A DNA stretch of 64,000 nucleotides from Sciurus carolinensis (lineage: Eukaryota; Chordata; Mammalia; Rodentia; Sciuridae): positions 144,380,057 through 144,444,056 of the forward strand of contig NC_062219.1 of assembly GCF_902686445.1 (NCBI RefSeq), read 5' to 3'. Both the position numbers and the translations under genes were made by a program. Below are positions 33,333 through 44,788 of this stretch, piece after piece; position 1 is the stretch's first letter; the number at the start of each line of letters is the position of its first letter. The notes below the pieces were generated by a model, which was not told the origin of the DNA, made no database searches, and saw only the letters and a list, made by a program, of their open reading frames with translations.

Positions 33333-33850
33333 CCTTTGGTGTCTGCAGGAGATTGGTCTCAGGACCTCCTATAGATACCAGAATCCTCGAAAGCTCAAGT
33401 CCCTTCTATAAAATGGCCTAGCTGGGCACATGGCACAGCCTGTAGTCCCAGTGACTTGGGAGGCTGAGGCAGGAGGATTGGGAGTTCAGAGACGGTTTCA
33501 GCAATGTAGTGAGGCCCTAAGAAGCTTAGTGAAATCTTGACTCTAAATAAATTTTTAAAAGGGATTGTGGGTGTGGGGTGATGCTGGGGATGTGGCTCAG
33601 CGGTTGAGGGCTCCTGGGTTCAATCGCCAAAAAATAAATGACCTAATATTTGCCTAGAACCTGTGCACATTCTCCTGCAGACTTTAAATCACTCTAGAAT
33701 GCTTGCACAGTGTAAATGCTACCTTAACGGTTGCTATACTGTGTTATTTAGGGACTAATGACAAGAAAAGTCTTTATACATGGTCAGTACAGAGGTGAGA
33801 TTTTTTGGAGTATTTTCCATCTGTGATTGGTTGAATCGGAGGACGTGGTA
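33333..33850. mobile_element. Tigger/MER2-like non-autonomous DNA transposon, split by a SINE
   Basis: Left part 'ggtctcaggacctcctatag' to 'cttctataaaatggccta'. Right part begins 'atatttgcctagaacctgtg' and ends 'gtgattggttgaatcggagg'. The order is the same as at 54975-55195. The composite SINE at 33420-33638 sits inside it. Confidence 0.75.
33420..33638 (+). mobile_element. B1-ID composite SINE
   Basis: Inserted in a MER2-like element. Flanks 'aaatggccta' and 'aaatgaccta' are a 10-base target duplication with one difference. The middle carries an extra G/T-rich segment ('ggattgtgggtgtggggtga') not seen in other copies. Confidence 0.9.
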
Positions 33851-34529
33851 GGGAGGGCTGCCTGCACTGCAGAGAGGGGGACCAAACAAGAGACTCCACC
33901 AGGAGGGGACAGGAAACGTCTCCAGGTCATGGGAAACCCAGCTGGGACATCCCACCCAGAGGAGCCCAGATAAGACATTGAGAGTTCACTGCCATCTTGG
34001 TACGTGACAATGTTTAGAGAGGACCGGTTCATACAGGGGGGGTGACACTCCAGCTCGTGACTTGAAAGACCCTAGTGATGCCCCTGGTCTCCCATCGACT
34101 GTCCCTAGCCAATTCGCATTTCTCTGTGGCAGGAAAACACCACAGACGCGAAGATGACTTGATAAAGCAAGTCTGTGGGGGTCCCTCCAGACCCCGACAA
34201 AGGATCACACAGGAATCCCTAATGTCCCAAATTTGGCATTTTGACACAACCATGAATCTCAGGGGCAATAATTTATTCTCTTTATAAACTGACTGGAGAA
34301 TTCGGCGACAACCGTTTTTTCAATGGTTATTGTTGTTTTAAATGAATCACCTCGGCCTTGCCTGTAACCCCAGGCCAGAGAGGAATAAAATCCAGTGCCT
34401 TTGGGGAAGGTCAGAGGCGTCGCTCAGGGGTAAGGGACAGGGCTTGAGAATCCCCAGCCTGGCACAGCAGACTCTGGCTGTAAAGTGAGTGACTTGTCAC
34501 TTTGTCCCTTGGGTTCCTTGTCCAGTTGC
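33851..34529. other. unassigned
   Basis: 34412-34470 may be a decayed ID ('gtcgctcaggggtaaggga') but too little is preserved to be sure. Otherwise nothing is recognised. Confidence 0.35.
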
Positions 34530-34735
34530 AGTAAATACATTAACCGGACACTTAACCACAGGCCAGGTGATGTCCTAAGCATTTCATGCATTTCATTTTC
34601 CCAAGAACCTGTGAGACGGATGTTATTGCGTATGTTTTATTGACAGGGAAATCAAACTTCAAAGGAATGGGGGAATTTATTACACCAGCGAGTGCCAGAA
34701 CCAGCATCTGAGCTGACCTGCCTGCCTGGAAATTC
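34530..34735 (-). mobile_element. MIR SINE
   Basis: 'tgtcctaagcatttcatgca' and 'ttattgacagggaaatcaaa' follow the inverted MIR order. Diverged. Confidence 0.55.
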
Positions 34736-35473
34736 CTGCTCTGGAGTTCTCCACAGCCTCTGCAAAACCGGGCCTCTGCAACCCGGGCCTCCCACTCATT
34801 CTGCAGATTAAATGAGATGAGGACCAAGTGCTGGGAACGATCAAGAGGCAAAAAGCAGAGCCTCCTTATTGGTCTGCTTTGCACACCGAGGTCAAGTACG
34901 CGCGACAGCTTGGGGAGCCACGAGGCTGGGGGTCCTGGGGAGGGTGGTTTTTAGGCTACTGAACAAGCAGCCCTGGCAGTGCTCTCAAGAAGGTTCCAGA
35001 GCACACGAAGCCCCTGTCTCCTCTCGGGGTCAGCACACCCTCAGCCTCGATAGGAAAGAACTAAGAGAGGTAGGAACGGGACTAACCGGGAGGGGAAAGA
35101 AACTGAGTCTAAGAAGCTCCCTGACATCCTCTGTCACCTCTCCTCCCCAGGCCTGTTTCCCCTGAGCCTGAATCCCTGAAAGGCCCCTGGACCCCAGATC
35201 TCCGTGAGTCCAGGGTGGGATGCCCACCTGCGGCTAGCTTACTCCGTCTGTTCCTTTAGGCTGAATAAAGTCAAGGGGAAACGTGGTTACAGACCTGTGA
35301 TACGGGGACATTCAAACATTGTCTCTTCACTAGCTAGCATCCACCTGGAGGTCCCGAAAAGAACCAGACCGCCAAGACCCGCCCTGTGCTCTAAGATTAG
35401 AATAATGGAGTTCAGCAGGCTGCTGCCACGCCCCAGAGCATCATGTTCACTATAGTTTCTTTCTTTTTATTTA
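34736..35473. other. unassigned, possible LTR remnant
   Basis: From about 35200 to 36120 the DNA outside the two SINEs may be one old LTR ('ggttcataaataaatctgtg'-like polyadenylation region near 36033). I cannot define its start. Confidence 0.3.
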
Positions 35474-35703
35474 TTCCTTCCTTCCTTCCTTCCTTCCTTC
35501 CTTCCTTCCTTCCTTCCTTCCACACCTGGCATTGAATCCAGGGGAGCCACATCCCCAGCCCCGCCTTTTTTATGTTGAGACAGGGTCTCACTATGTTGCT
35601 TAGGGCCTCCCTAAGTTGCTGAGGTTGGCCTTGAACTTGTGATGCTCCTGCCTCAGCCTCCCACTCTGTTGGGATTACACACAAGTGCCCCTATGCCCAG
35701 CTA
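35474..35703 (-). mobile_element. B1-ID composite SINE with (TTCC)n tail
   Basis: The inverted tail has become 11 to 12 TTCC units (35474-35520). Flanks TATAGTTTC occur on the left (about 35451) and right (about 35706) as a target duplication. Confidence 0.92.
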
Positions 35704-35738
35704 TTTATAGTTTCCTTTAAAAGAAGAGCCCCACAAAC

Positions 35739-35958
35739 TGGCCATGGTGGCACATGCCTATAACCCCAAAGACTCAGGAGGCTGAGGCAGGAGGATCATA
35801 GTTCAAGGTCAGCCTCAGCAACTTAGCAAGGCCTTAGCAAATTATTGAGACCCTGTCTCAAGATAAAAATAAAATAAAAAGGGCTGGGGATGTGACTCAG
35901 TGGTAAATCACCCCTGGATTAAATCCCTGGTACTCCCCCGAATAAATAAATAAATAGC
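35739..35958 (+). mobile_element. B1-ID composite SINE
   Basis: Full-length copy ending in (AATA)n. It faces the minus-strand copy at 35474-35703 with only 35 bases between them, forming a tail-out inverted pair. Confidence 0.92.
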
Positions 35959-36123
35959 CCAAGATTCTGAAAGTGCATCTTGCTCTCAAGATGGCCCATG
36001 TTCTCTGTCCCTTTGAGTGTGTACCCCTTGGTTTCATAAATAAATCTGTGCTAGTGCCTCTTTTGAAATTCCTTCCTCAGCATTAACTCAAGAACCTGCC
36101 AGTGCTGAGTTGAGGTCCCCTTC

Positions 36124-36535
36124 TGTAATGGCTTGGATCTGGAATGTGCCCCCTAAAGCTCAGGAAACTTTGCCAGTGCAGCAAAGTTCAGATGTGGGTT
36201 TTGTAGCAACGACTGGGTCAGGAAGGCTCTGACCTCATCCACTGATGGCTGAATGGACCAGTAGGAGGTGGGCCTCGGGGGAGAAGGCTCCCTGGGGTGC
36301 GCCCTGGAAGGGTTCGTCTTCTCCGCCCTCTCTCTTGCGGCTTCCCTGCCGCCAGGAGCTGACAGCTCGCCTCCACCACACTCTTCCACACCATGTTCCG
36401 CCTCTGCCTCGCCTGGGGTCTGAAGAAACGGAGCGACTGGCCATGGGCTGAATCCTCTGAAACCATAAACCGAAATAAACGTTCTCTCCTCTAAGTTGTC
36501 CTGTAAGACATTTTGGTCACAGTGATGAAAAGTTC
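36124..36535 (+). mobile_element. MaLR-type LTR
   Basis: Begins TGTAATGGCTTGGATCTG and ends near 'ttttggtcacagtgatgaaa'. Same structure as the copy at 38445. It contains 'ccgaaataaacgttctctcc' with an AATAAA. Confidence 0.8.
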
Positions 36536-36764
36536 ACTGCCCCACACCTTCTCTCTTCTGGAACAGCTCCTCGGACCCCTGTCCAGTCGCATCCCCGGAT
36601 CACCTTGGGAACAGCCCAGCCAGCTGGACAGCCCTGGGCAGACACGGAGGTGCCTGTTTACTGGAGCGCCCTTCCTCGGGATGCTGAGGAAGCTGCTGGG
36701 AGCAGGAGGGGACGCAGGTGTTCCCCAGCCACCCACTCACAAGACAGTACCAACCCTAGAAGGC

Positions 36765-37045
36765 TCTTGGCACCCGTCTTTATTCAGGTCTCAGCCCAAA
36801 TGTTACCTGTTTAAGGGTGACCACTCTTCCCAAAGTAGCTCTGTTTCCTTACCCTGTTTTATTTTCTTCATCCCTACTAAAAAATCTTTTTTTTTTTATT
36901 TCTTGGGTTTTTAAAAATTTTCCATTTTCCATCCCTCTCAGTCCCAAAGTGAAAATAAGCCTCTTGATTCTCCCATACCTAAAATAGGGTCCTGTGCATC
37001 ATAGATACCCCATATGCATTTGCTAAATGATGGACAGATGAAAAG
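36765..37045 (+). mobile_element. L2 LINE 3' end
   Basis: 'gtctcagcccaaatgttacc', 'tttccttaccctgttttatt' and 'catttgctaaatgatgga' follow the L2 3' order. The tail grades into the GGAT array, consistent with growth from the terminal TGAATGAA-type repeats of L2. Confidence 0.7.
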
Positions 37046-37290
37046 ACGGAAAGAAAAAATGGATGGATGGATGGATAGATGGATGGGAAGAAGTTAGGAA
37101 GGATGGATGGATGGATGGATGGATGGAAAGAAAGGAAGGAAGGATGGATGGATGGGAAGAAGTTAGGAAGGATGGATGGATGGATGGATAGATGGATGGA
37201 TGAAAAGAAAGGAAGGTAGGATGGATGGATGGAAAGAAGATAGAATGGATGGATGATGGATGGGAAGAAGGTACAAAGGATGGATGGATG
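37046..37290. repeat. (GGAT)n array with higher-order structure
   Basis: About 245 bases. GGAT units are interrupted by GGGAAGAAGTTAGGAAGGAT blocks at 37085 and 37154 (69 bases apart), a variant block at 37262, and GAAAGAAAGGAAGG blocks between them. Segmental duplication within the array is likely. Confidence 0.95.
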
Positions 37291-38164
37291 GATGAGTGAG
37301 ATTGTAAAAATTCTCCCTATATTTGGGCTGCTTGCTTGTCCCCAGACTCAGGAATAACCTCTCTCGCTTGTCCAGGATTTAGAAACTTAACTGCTATGAG
37401 ACTATGACAAGAGAGAGGGGCTGTGCTCCCTACAGCGTCACAAAGGAGACAGCATTCGGTTGTAAAAAGTTTTACTTCTCCAGATAAAGGACAGCAAAGG
37501 CACAGGGGCCAGGAGAGGCGTGGCGGAGCAGCGGGATTCTTGATGTGGCTCGCTGGTGTGGTCAGGGTTGCGCAGCAAAAAGGTTCACCATGCAGGTGAG
37601 GGACAGGCAAGAGGCAGTGATGCCCAGGGAAGAAAGGTGGACACAATGTCATCGGAAATAAGGATCCTTAGACAATCAGGGTAATGCCAGGACCCTTGGC
37701 CCTTCTGGCCGCCAACCACAGATGTAAAAGGAAGTTCTGGAATAATAAATACGAGGATGGCAGCTTCATGATTTAACACAGACGATCATGAATCACTTTT
37801 TGAAGTCACCAGTAGTACATTTTCCACACCTACTTCTCTTCATTTCTTTGCAGTGTCCAGGTGATTATTCATCTGATAACAGTGAGTCTAGGCAACAGGA
37901 AAAATACCCGAGCAGGTAGTCAGCTCCATAGCTGTGAGTTCCACTTTCAATTTTCACTAAAATAGGCCCTATTTTAGGCTATTTGAAAATGGGCTCTTTT
38001 CCTGAAAATGTGAGCTTTCAGTTAAGAGTCAAATAAGCATTCAAACTGTGTTCTCTGAACGCTATTCACTGCGGTATCTGGATTCTTAATACAATTTTCA
38101 GGAAACCTAGTTGTAAGGAGAAAAAAAATACTGTGCATTTGGAGGAAGTCTGCATCCTGTAGAT
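37291..38164. other. unassigned
   Basis: No repeat or exon that I can name. Minus-strand open frames at 37317-37652 and 37585-37779 show no domain. Confidence 0.4.
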
Positions 38165-38320
38165 AGAGGTTCTCACTGTGGACTCCCTTGGGAAGTTCTT
38201 TAAAAACCCTGATGTCTCAGCCCACCCTGGGCCAGTTATATTCCAGGCCAGCTGGGTCAGAATCTCTGGGGATAGGACATGCCATCACTATTTTTTAAAG
38301 GTCCCAGGTATCTCCAGGGA
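38165..38320 (+). mobile_element. MER5-type hAT relic
   Basis: 'gttctcactgtggactccct' and 'gctgggtcagaatctctggg' follow the MER5A order. A second scrap ('agagattctgatccacctaa') is at 38391-38440. Confidence 0.65.
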
Positions 38321-38444
38321 GCAGGTAACAGAGCAGTGAATACAGAATAAAGAGATTTTAAGAACACTGACACCGGGGCACCCTCCCCAGAGATTCTGAT
38401 CCACCTAATCTCAAGAGAACCTGGGTATTTCTAAGGTGCCCATG

Positions 38445-38864
38445 TGTTAGGACTTGGATCTGAAATGTCCCCTAAAAACCTCATGTCCCCAGTGAATGCA
38501 CGGTCCCCAATGAAGCAAAGTTCAGATGTGGGCCTTTTAGGCGATGATTGGCACACCAGCGCTCCGACCTCATCAGTGCCTTGATGCATTTGAGGGATCC
38601 ACCTATTGGAAGCTGAATGGAATACTGGGAGGTGGTATCAGCTGGCAGTGGGTCATGAGGGCATGCCATGGGAGGGTTTATCCTTTCCCTGGCGCCTCCC
38701 TCTCTTTCCCAGCTGCCTCCAGCTGAGCAACTTTCCTGTCAGGCCCGTCCACCATGCTTCTACCGTGCAGTTGGCTGATCATGGACTGAACCTCTGAAAC
38801 CACAAGCCAACTCCTTGAAGCTGTTCTTGTCATGTATTTTGGTCACAGCTTTGTAAAGCTGACA
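38445..38864 (+). mobile_element. MaLR-type LTR
   Basis: Starts TGTTAGGACTTGGATCTGAA and ends at 'gtaaagctgaca'. Collinear with the LTR at 36124 ('agcaaagttcagatgtggg', 'ctctgaaacca.aa.cc'). Confidence 0.82.
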
Positions 38865-39289
38865 ATGCCACTTAGGGCTGCTGTGCAGCTGGGATTCTCT
38901 GGCCTAAAACTACCTCCTCAAATAAACCAAATCAAATCACTGAAGTGACCTTGGAGGTTGCCTTTCCTCCCGCGGGCTTTGCAGCCCCCTCTGGTAGGGT
39001 GGTTCTGATAGGTTAGCCCTTGCTGTATTCGCGCACATTACCTCTGGCCAGGAGTCCTTCGGAAAGCTGCCTGAGTGGATAGCAGGCGAGAGAAAGGCAA
39101 GTAGACAAACACCTGCCCATCAACCATCCCTTCGTGAGCATCACCTCCTCCATTCTCGGAATTCCATGTGACGTTCTCCCTGGGCTCCCACGCCATCCAC
39201 CCGGGTATAATTAGTGAAGCGTGCATCAGGCGGGTGCCTTGAGCAAGACACGCTTGCACAATCTCCAGAACGGCACACTGTTGGTGAGG
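38865..39289. other. unassigned
   Basis: No feature recognised. Confidence 0.4.
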
Positions 39290-39652
39290 TGAAAGGTCCT
39301 TAAGCCAATTAAAGTTAGTAGAGTTTATTTGAACAAAACAGAAAACAATTCAGGAAATGGGGCACCTCCCAGTACAGGCCAGGCTCCGAGAATTCCAGCA
39401 ACATCGTGATCTGTGTTTGTAGAAAACGCAAGTGAGGCATCGAAAGCAACTTCATTGGCTACAGCCTGGTCCACCAACCAGTCAATCGGTTACAGCTTAA
39501 CTAGTTAGTTGTTTATAGTTTAATCGGTATATTAGCAGCAAGGTTGCTGCAACCAGCTAAAGCTCTGTTATTGCGATTAAACTCTAGGCTGGTTTGGTCT
39601 CTTGGGCTCAATGCAGGTACCTATTCTGAATCCACGACTTCCTACAAGATTT
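39290..39652 (-). mobile_element. ERVL/MLT2-type LTR
   Basis: 'tagagtttatttgaacaaaa', 'atggggcacctcccagtaca' and 'ggttacagcttaactagtta' follow an ERVL LTR read on the minus strand. Diverged solo element. Confidence 0.6.
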
Positions 39653-40084
39653 TATTTAACAGGGAGAATGAAAGAAAAGAAAGATATCTTTGTGGGGGGC
39701 AGGCAGGTGCAGGAATTTGAGGAAGTTTGCCTCCTATGCAGAATTTTCTAACAACCACCAGAAACTGCTGGGAACTTAAGTAACTTGCCAAGACCACAAG
39801 AAGCCCGGGGCTGGATTCCAAGCCAGGTGTCTGGGAATCCAAAGCTGGTTGGTTTTCCCTGAATCGTGTTGGCATCATGTTGAAATAGGCCTACAACCAC
39901 TTATTTGAAACCTCTGAGGTCAGAGTATCTTGGAAGTTAGAAAATGTTGGATTTTAGAAGGGTAAATACATTAATATTTCTGTAGCAAATATATAAATAG
40001 AAGGTCTTCAGAATTTTAGGGGGATTTGGGAATTACAGACTATTGAAGACTATGGATGTAAGTATCAGAGAAAATTCATCCGTA
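39653..40084. other. unassigned, possible MIR scrap
   Basis: 39775-39840 ('aacttaagtaacttgccaag') resembles inverted MIR. The rest is unassigned. Confidence 0.4.
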
Positions 40085-40245
40085 GCAGCAAGTACTTCCT
40101 GGACAGGGAGTATTTGCCAGACACTCTGCAAAGCTCTCTATACGTGTGACCCTCACTAGTCTTGCAGGACGTGGGCTAATACGATACCCAGTCTAAAAAT
40201 CAGAAACCAGGCATGGCTGGGGCAACTTACCCAACATCAAATGAC
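40085..40245 (-). mobile_element. MIR SINE
   Basis: 'tatttgccagacactctgca' and 'catggctggggcaacttacc' fit inverted MIR. Confidence 0.5.
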
Positions 40246-40298
40246 TGAAAAATCCATATGTTTGCTCAGTCTCAGTTTAAATTAAAAACTTATCGTTG

Positions 40299-40510
40299 CC
40301 AGCCATGGTCGTGCACACCTGTAATCCCAGTGGCTTGGGAGGCTGAGGCAGGGGGATCCCAAGTTCCAGGCCAGCCTTGGCAACTTAATGAGGCTCTAAG
40401 CAACTTAATAAGACCTTGTCTGAAAATAAAAAATAAAAGGGGCTGGGGATGCGGTTCAGTGGTTAAGCACCCTGGATTCAATCCTCAGTACCAAAAATAA
40501 ATAAATAAAG
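40299..40510 (+). mobile_element. B1-ID composite SINE
   Basis: Complete copy ending in (AAAT)n. Good A and B boxes ('atgcggttcagtggttaagc', 'ggattcaatcctcagtacc'). Confidence 0.92.
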
Positions 40511-41709
40511 TAAAGCTAAAGCTTATAGTTGAACATCTCTGGAGATTTTTTTTTTTTTTTTCTCATTGAATGGTGGAATATTTCTAGAGGCACTGGCTGG
40601 ACATTGGACATTGATCTAAGTTAAAAGCTTAGATTTCTAGCTTTAAATTTACATATTCTGCATGAAGCCCTGGGTTCAATCTCCTGCACCGAAATGAAAA
40701 ATAAAATTTGCCTTCTCTTTTTATTATTTGTCTTGTTTCAATAGCAACCAGTCCACAAAAGAATGACTGTGGGTTCTCCTCTTAAACTCTCTTAACAGTC
40801 TTGGGAGGCTGAAGACAAAAAATCTTGCCGTTGATTCAATCCATTCCCTCGCAGTTTATTGAATATCCACAAGTTCCAGCACCTCACCAGAGTTAGACTC
40901 GGTTCTGATACAGCAGGATCCAGTGCGTGAACGCATATCCACACAGTGTGGCAAACTTACAGCTGGGCGGCCAAGACGGGTTTTCCTTGGTGAGGCTGTC
41001 CAGAGACACAGATGGTGGCCCTAAACAGTGTGTTCTGCCGGCCACGTAGCAGCTTCCTCTGAGCCGGTAACCTTCGCCTTCCCAAGCCATCTGATAAAAT
41101 TCACGGGAAGCCGTTTCCTACTATTGTGCCCAACAATTTACAGCATGTACTTAAAATGCTCTCAAAGATTAATCAGGGAAGCATCTATGTTCCAATAATT
41201 ATTAAAGTAGAAAGTGTTGAAATCACAGGGCCATTCAGAATTCTAGAAGAACAATGTGCTTTGTTTAGGTGATCTTTCAATTTTCCCCCTTAGGACTTAA
41301 AATGATTGTGCAAAACATGCACACACATATATTCATATATATACATATTTCTATATATGTATTTTTAAACATATTTTTTAAAAATTCATATATGAACATT
41401 TTATAGATATAGTTTTAAAACCTCATATTTTTTAAAACATATGCTTATACATAATTTTATATATATACATATTTTTTAAAACCTCAGTTACCACACATTC
41501 ATTTTGTGATTAACTGAATTTTATTATTTCAGAAAATTCAAGAATTCACTGTTTTTTCATAAATACAGTCTTTAAAGTTTTGTTGCTGTCTGAAGAGTGA
41601 TTTTATTATGCTTAGGAAATGAGAATATCCAGATAATAACACCCAACAGGAAGAAGAATTTCCCTATAGAAATTCAGTCTTGAGGGCAACTTGGAACAAA
41701 TATATATAT
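40511..41709. other. unassigned, with a TA-rich stretch
   Basis: An ID scrap lies at 40664-40710 ('gaagccctgggttcaatctc'). 41310-41480 is dominated by TATATA and TTTAAA blocks. No gene is seen. Confidence 0.45.
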
Positions 41710-41803
41710 TTTTTTCTTTTTTCTTTTTCTTTTTTGTGACTCTAGGGATGAGGGCCTCATGCATGCTAGACAAATGCTTACCACCCAGCTACATCCCCAA
41801 CCC
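41710..41803 (-). mobile_element. ID SINE
   Basis: Inverted tail 'ttttttctttttt', then 'tgcatgctagacaaatgctt' and 'accacccagctacatcccca'. An (AAT)n run follows at 41829-41850. Confidence 0.85.
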
Positions 41804-42051
41804 TTAAATTTTATCTCGAATACTAACAATAAATAATAATAATAATAATTACCCCTGCAGAGTCAGCTGCCCTAGAACATGACCTCCCACTTCTTCAAAA
41901 GGCTCCCCCTGGTGTTTAATAATGTCCAACTTTTCCTCAATTCCTTTTGAACCCTAGGTACTTCTAATTGTCCTAAAAAAGATACAGGTTGGTGCTTCAC
42001 ATATTATTACCAGAGCTAGGCATTTGGTCAAATTTTGGCAAACATTGAGTG

Positions 42052-42400
42052 TATATAGTTAACCCACCAAATCTGCAGTTTCTGAATCCCTGGATTTACA
42101 CCCACATGTCAGAAATATTTAGAAAAATGTTACATCTGTGCTGGATTGTACAGACTTTTTTTGTCACTATTTCTAAACAATACAGTGTACATAGCATTTA
42201 CATAAACAAGAACTGTTTACACAGCATTTACCCTACAGCAGGTAGGAGGAGTAATTGAGAGATGATTTAAACTCCGCGGGAGAATACACATAGGATCTGT
42301 GTAAATACTATGCCATTATCTATAAGGGATCTGATCATCTGAGGGTTTTGGTGTCCTTGGAGTGTCATTATCAGTGAATCCTGGGGGACAACTATATAAG
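42052..42400. mobile_element. Tigger/MER2-like DNA-transposon relic
   Basis: Opposite orientation to the copies at 33333 and 54975: 'tctgtgctggattgtacaga', 'gagatgatttaaactccgcg', 'ggatctgatcatctgagggt'. The ends are approximate. Confidence 0.65.
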
Positions 42401-42621
42401 TAAGCAAGTGTTTATTGAATGGATGGGACATTCCCACCAACCTCACACCGTCAACCAAGCAATCATGCAGAAAGAAGGAACTTAGCTCTAATCTTTACTC
42501 TGGCATTGATTTAATCTTCAATAAACATTGAATGATCATCAATCATGCCAGGCACCATCCCTAACGCTAAGGACACAAGGCGGTGGGGAGTATAGTTCCT
42601 GCTCTCACAGTCCTTTTAAGT

Positions 42622-42790
42622 TAAGGGTTCTCAAACTTTGAGGTGCATCAGAATGACAGAGAATTTGATGAAGCCCAGAAATGGCTAGGCCCCACCTCCA
42701 GACTTTCTGAGTCAGCAGGTATCTGAGAATTTGTTTCCCTGGTAATACTGCTGGTCTGTGCTCCCTACTTGGAGAGCCAGCTCTCTGGGT
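42622..42790 (+). mobile_element. MER5-type hAT relic
   Basis: 'ggttctcaaactttgaggtg', 'catcagaatgacagagaatt' and 'ggccccacctccagactttc' are well preserved. Confidence 0.8.
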
Positions 42791-42929
42791 GAACTGGGGG
42801 CCCAGGCAGAACTTCTTCTATGGGGATAGAGACTATTTGCCCAGGCACAGCATAATGAATCCGTCCTGAAACCTTAACTTTTTTGGAATTGAGATTCAAT
42901 AAACACCAACCTTTCTTTCATATTTTTTT

Positions 42930-43701
42930 AGCATCATCAAAATCAGATCTCAACCCTTCTAATATTTGCCATTATCAATTTTACCATGATTATCCTAGTG
43001 AGTGTAAAGCGGTTTCTTCCTATGGTTTTGATCTGCATCCCTAATCATGCCTAGCATCTTGTGATACGCCGGCTACCACTGTATACCTTCTGAGGAGAAA
43101 GGTCTGCTCAGACCCCTCGCACATTACTATTGAGTTGACAGTGTTTTCTGTGCACCCTGGGAAAAGTCCCTTATAAGACATTGATTTGCAAACATTTTTG
43201 TTCATTCCATGCCTGACACAAAATTTTTATATTTTGATGAAATCTGATCTATTTTTTTCTTTTGTTGCTTGGGCCTTTGATATCCTATCTTAGAATCCTG
43301 TGCCAAATCCAATGCCATGAAGATTTACCCCTGTAACTTAAGAATATAGTTTTTGCTCTTACATTTATGTATTTGGCCCATTTTGAGTTAACTTTTTGTG
43401 TTTGGTGTGAGATAAGGGATCCAACGTCATTCTTCTGATTTTGGTTAACCAGTTTTTCTATCTGGACCCCATTTGTTGAAAATACTGTCCCCCATCATCC
43501 ATAATCGCATTGATGATTTTGGTGTTCTCATCTAAAATCAGTTCACCATACAACTCAGGAGGCTGAGGCAGGAGGATTGCAAGTTCAAGGCCAGTCTCAG
43601 CAACTTAGCAAAGCTCTAAACAACTTAGTGAACTTCTGTCTCAAAACTAAAAAGGGCTGAGGATGTGGCTCAGTGGTAAAGTTCCCCTGGGTTCAATTCC
43701 T

Positions 43702-43737
<36 letters not shown>

Positions 43738-43862
43738 CAGCCGACCCTAGAGATTTATATTTATTTTTGTACCCCCAATTCTATTCCACAAATCTATATG
43801 TCCATTCCTGAGTGTATACCACACTGTCTTAATTGCCACTTCTGCTTCAATGTTGTTATGGG
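42930..43862 (-). mobile_element. L1 ORF2 fragment, split by a SINE
   Basis: Minus-sense L1: 'ggttttgatctgcatcccta' (43024), 'tttgttgcttgggcctttga' (43261), 'ggcccattttgagttaactt' (43375), then after the SINE 'tctattccacaaatctatat' (43780). Frames are broken. Confidence 0.8.
43542..43732 (+). mobile_element. B1-ID composite SINE, 5'-truncated, (AC)14 tail
   Basis: Inserted in the L1. The duplication AAAATCAG lies at 43534-43541 and 43733-43740. The B1 head is missing. The tail is a perfect (AC)14 at 43705-43732 that abuts the duplication. Confidence 0.9.
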
Positions 43863-43975
43863 GCCGGGGATATAGTTCAGTGGTACAGTGATTGCCTAGC
43901 ATGTGTGAGCTCCTGGGTTCGATCCCCAGCACTGCAAAAAAAAAAAAGAAGAAGAAGAAAGAAAAAAAGAAAAAA
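43860..43975 (+). mobile_element. ID SINE with target duplication
   Basis: GTTGTTAT at 43852-43859 and 43976-43983 defines the insertion. The B box GGTTCGATCCC is perfect. The tail is A-rich with GAA units. Confidence 0.92.
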
Positions 43976-44077
43976 GTTGTTATACTACTTTATTAAATGC
44001 ATGTTGATGCATTAAATGCATGATGATGTTAAAATATGAAAAAAGAGAGTGTTCTTTTTCCCTTCAGGCCAATAGTT

Positions 44078-44465
44078 TGCAAAGTGTGGCCCTGAGAAGA
44101 AACATCCCTACTGGGAGTTTGTTAGAAATGCAAATCCCCACGTGTGCTGGTGGCACATGCCTTGAATCCCAATGGCTTGGAGGCTGAGGCAGGAGGATGG
44201 CCAAGTTCAAAGCCAGCCTCAACAGAAACAAGGTCCTAAGTGACTCAGTGAGATCCTGTCTCTAAATAAAATACAAAATAGGGCTGGGGATGTGACTCAG
44301 TGATCAAGTGCCCTGAATTCAATCCCCAGTACCCCCCCACACACACACACACAAAAAAAAGAGATGCAAATTCCCAGACTTACTGAATCCTGGGTGTGGG
44401 TCCAGCAATCTGGATATTGACAAACCCTCCAGCTGATTGGCACTAATATTTGAGAATTGCTTCTC
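44078..44465 (+). mobile_element. MER5-type hAT relic, split by a SINE
   Basis: Left 'gtttgttagaaatgcaaatc', right 'cttactgaatcctgggtgtg' and 'ccagcaatctggatattgac'. The composite SINE at 44140-44361 lies within it. Confidence 0.7.
44140..44361 (+). mobile_element. B1-ID composite SINE
   Basis: Flanks AAATGCAAATCCCC (44126-44139) and AGATGCAAATTCCC (44362-44375) are a 14-base target duplication with two differences. The tail mixes C, AC and A runs. Confidence 0.9.
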
Positions 44466-44788
44466 GAGGCTCCTTACAGATTTGATGTCCCCACAGAAGC
44501 CGGCGGTCTTGGGCTCTAGTGCAGTGGCCTCTAATTGGCCACAGTGAGAATCTAGTGGCAGCACGCCTGGGTGCTACCTTTGGTGCAAAAAAAAGAGGGA
44601 AGAAGAGTTTGTATTTGCTCTCGTTTGTATAAAAGAAGTAGTAGAAAGATAAATATGGAACTAATAACAAATTCTCCTTGGGGGGAATTACTGATCAATG
44701 CTCAATTTTCCAAGGGTGTGAAATAGACTTGGGTGAGTTCTGGGTGTTTTGTTTGTTTTTCTGTCCTCAATCATTTCCTTTGGTCTCC

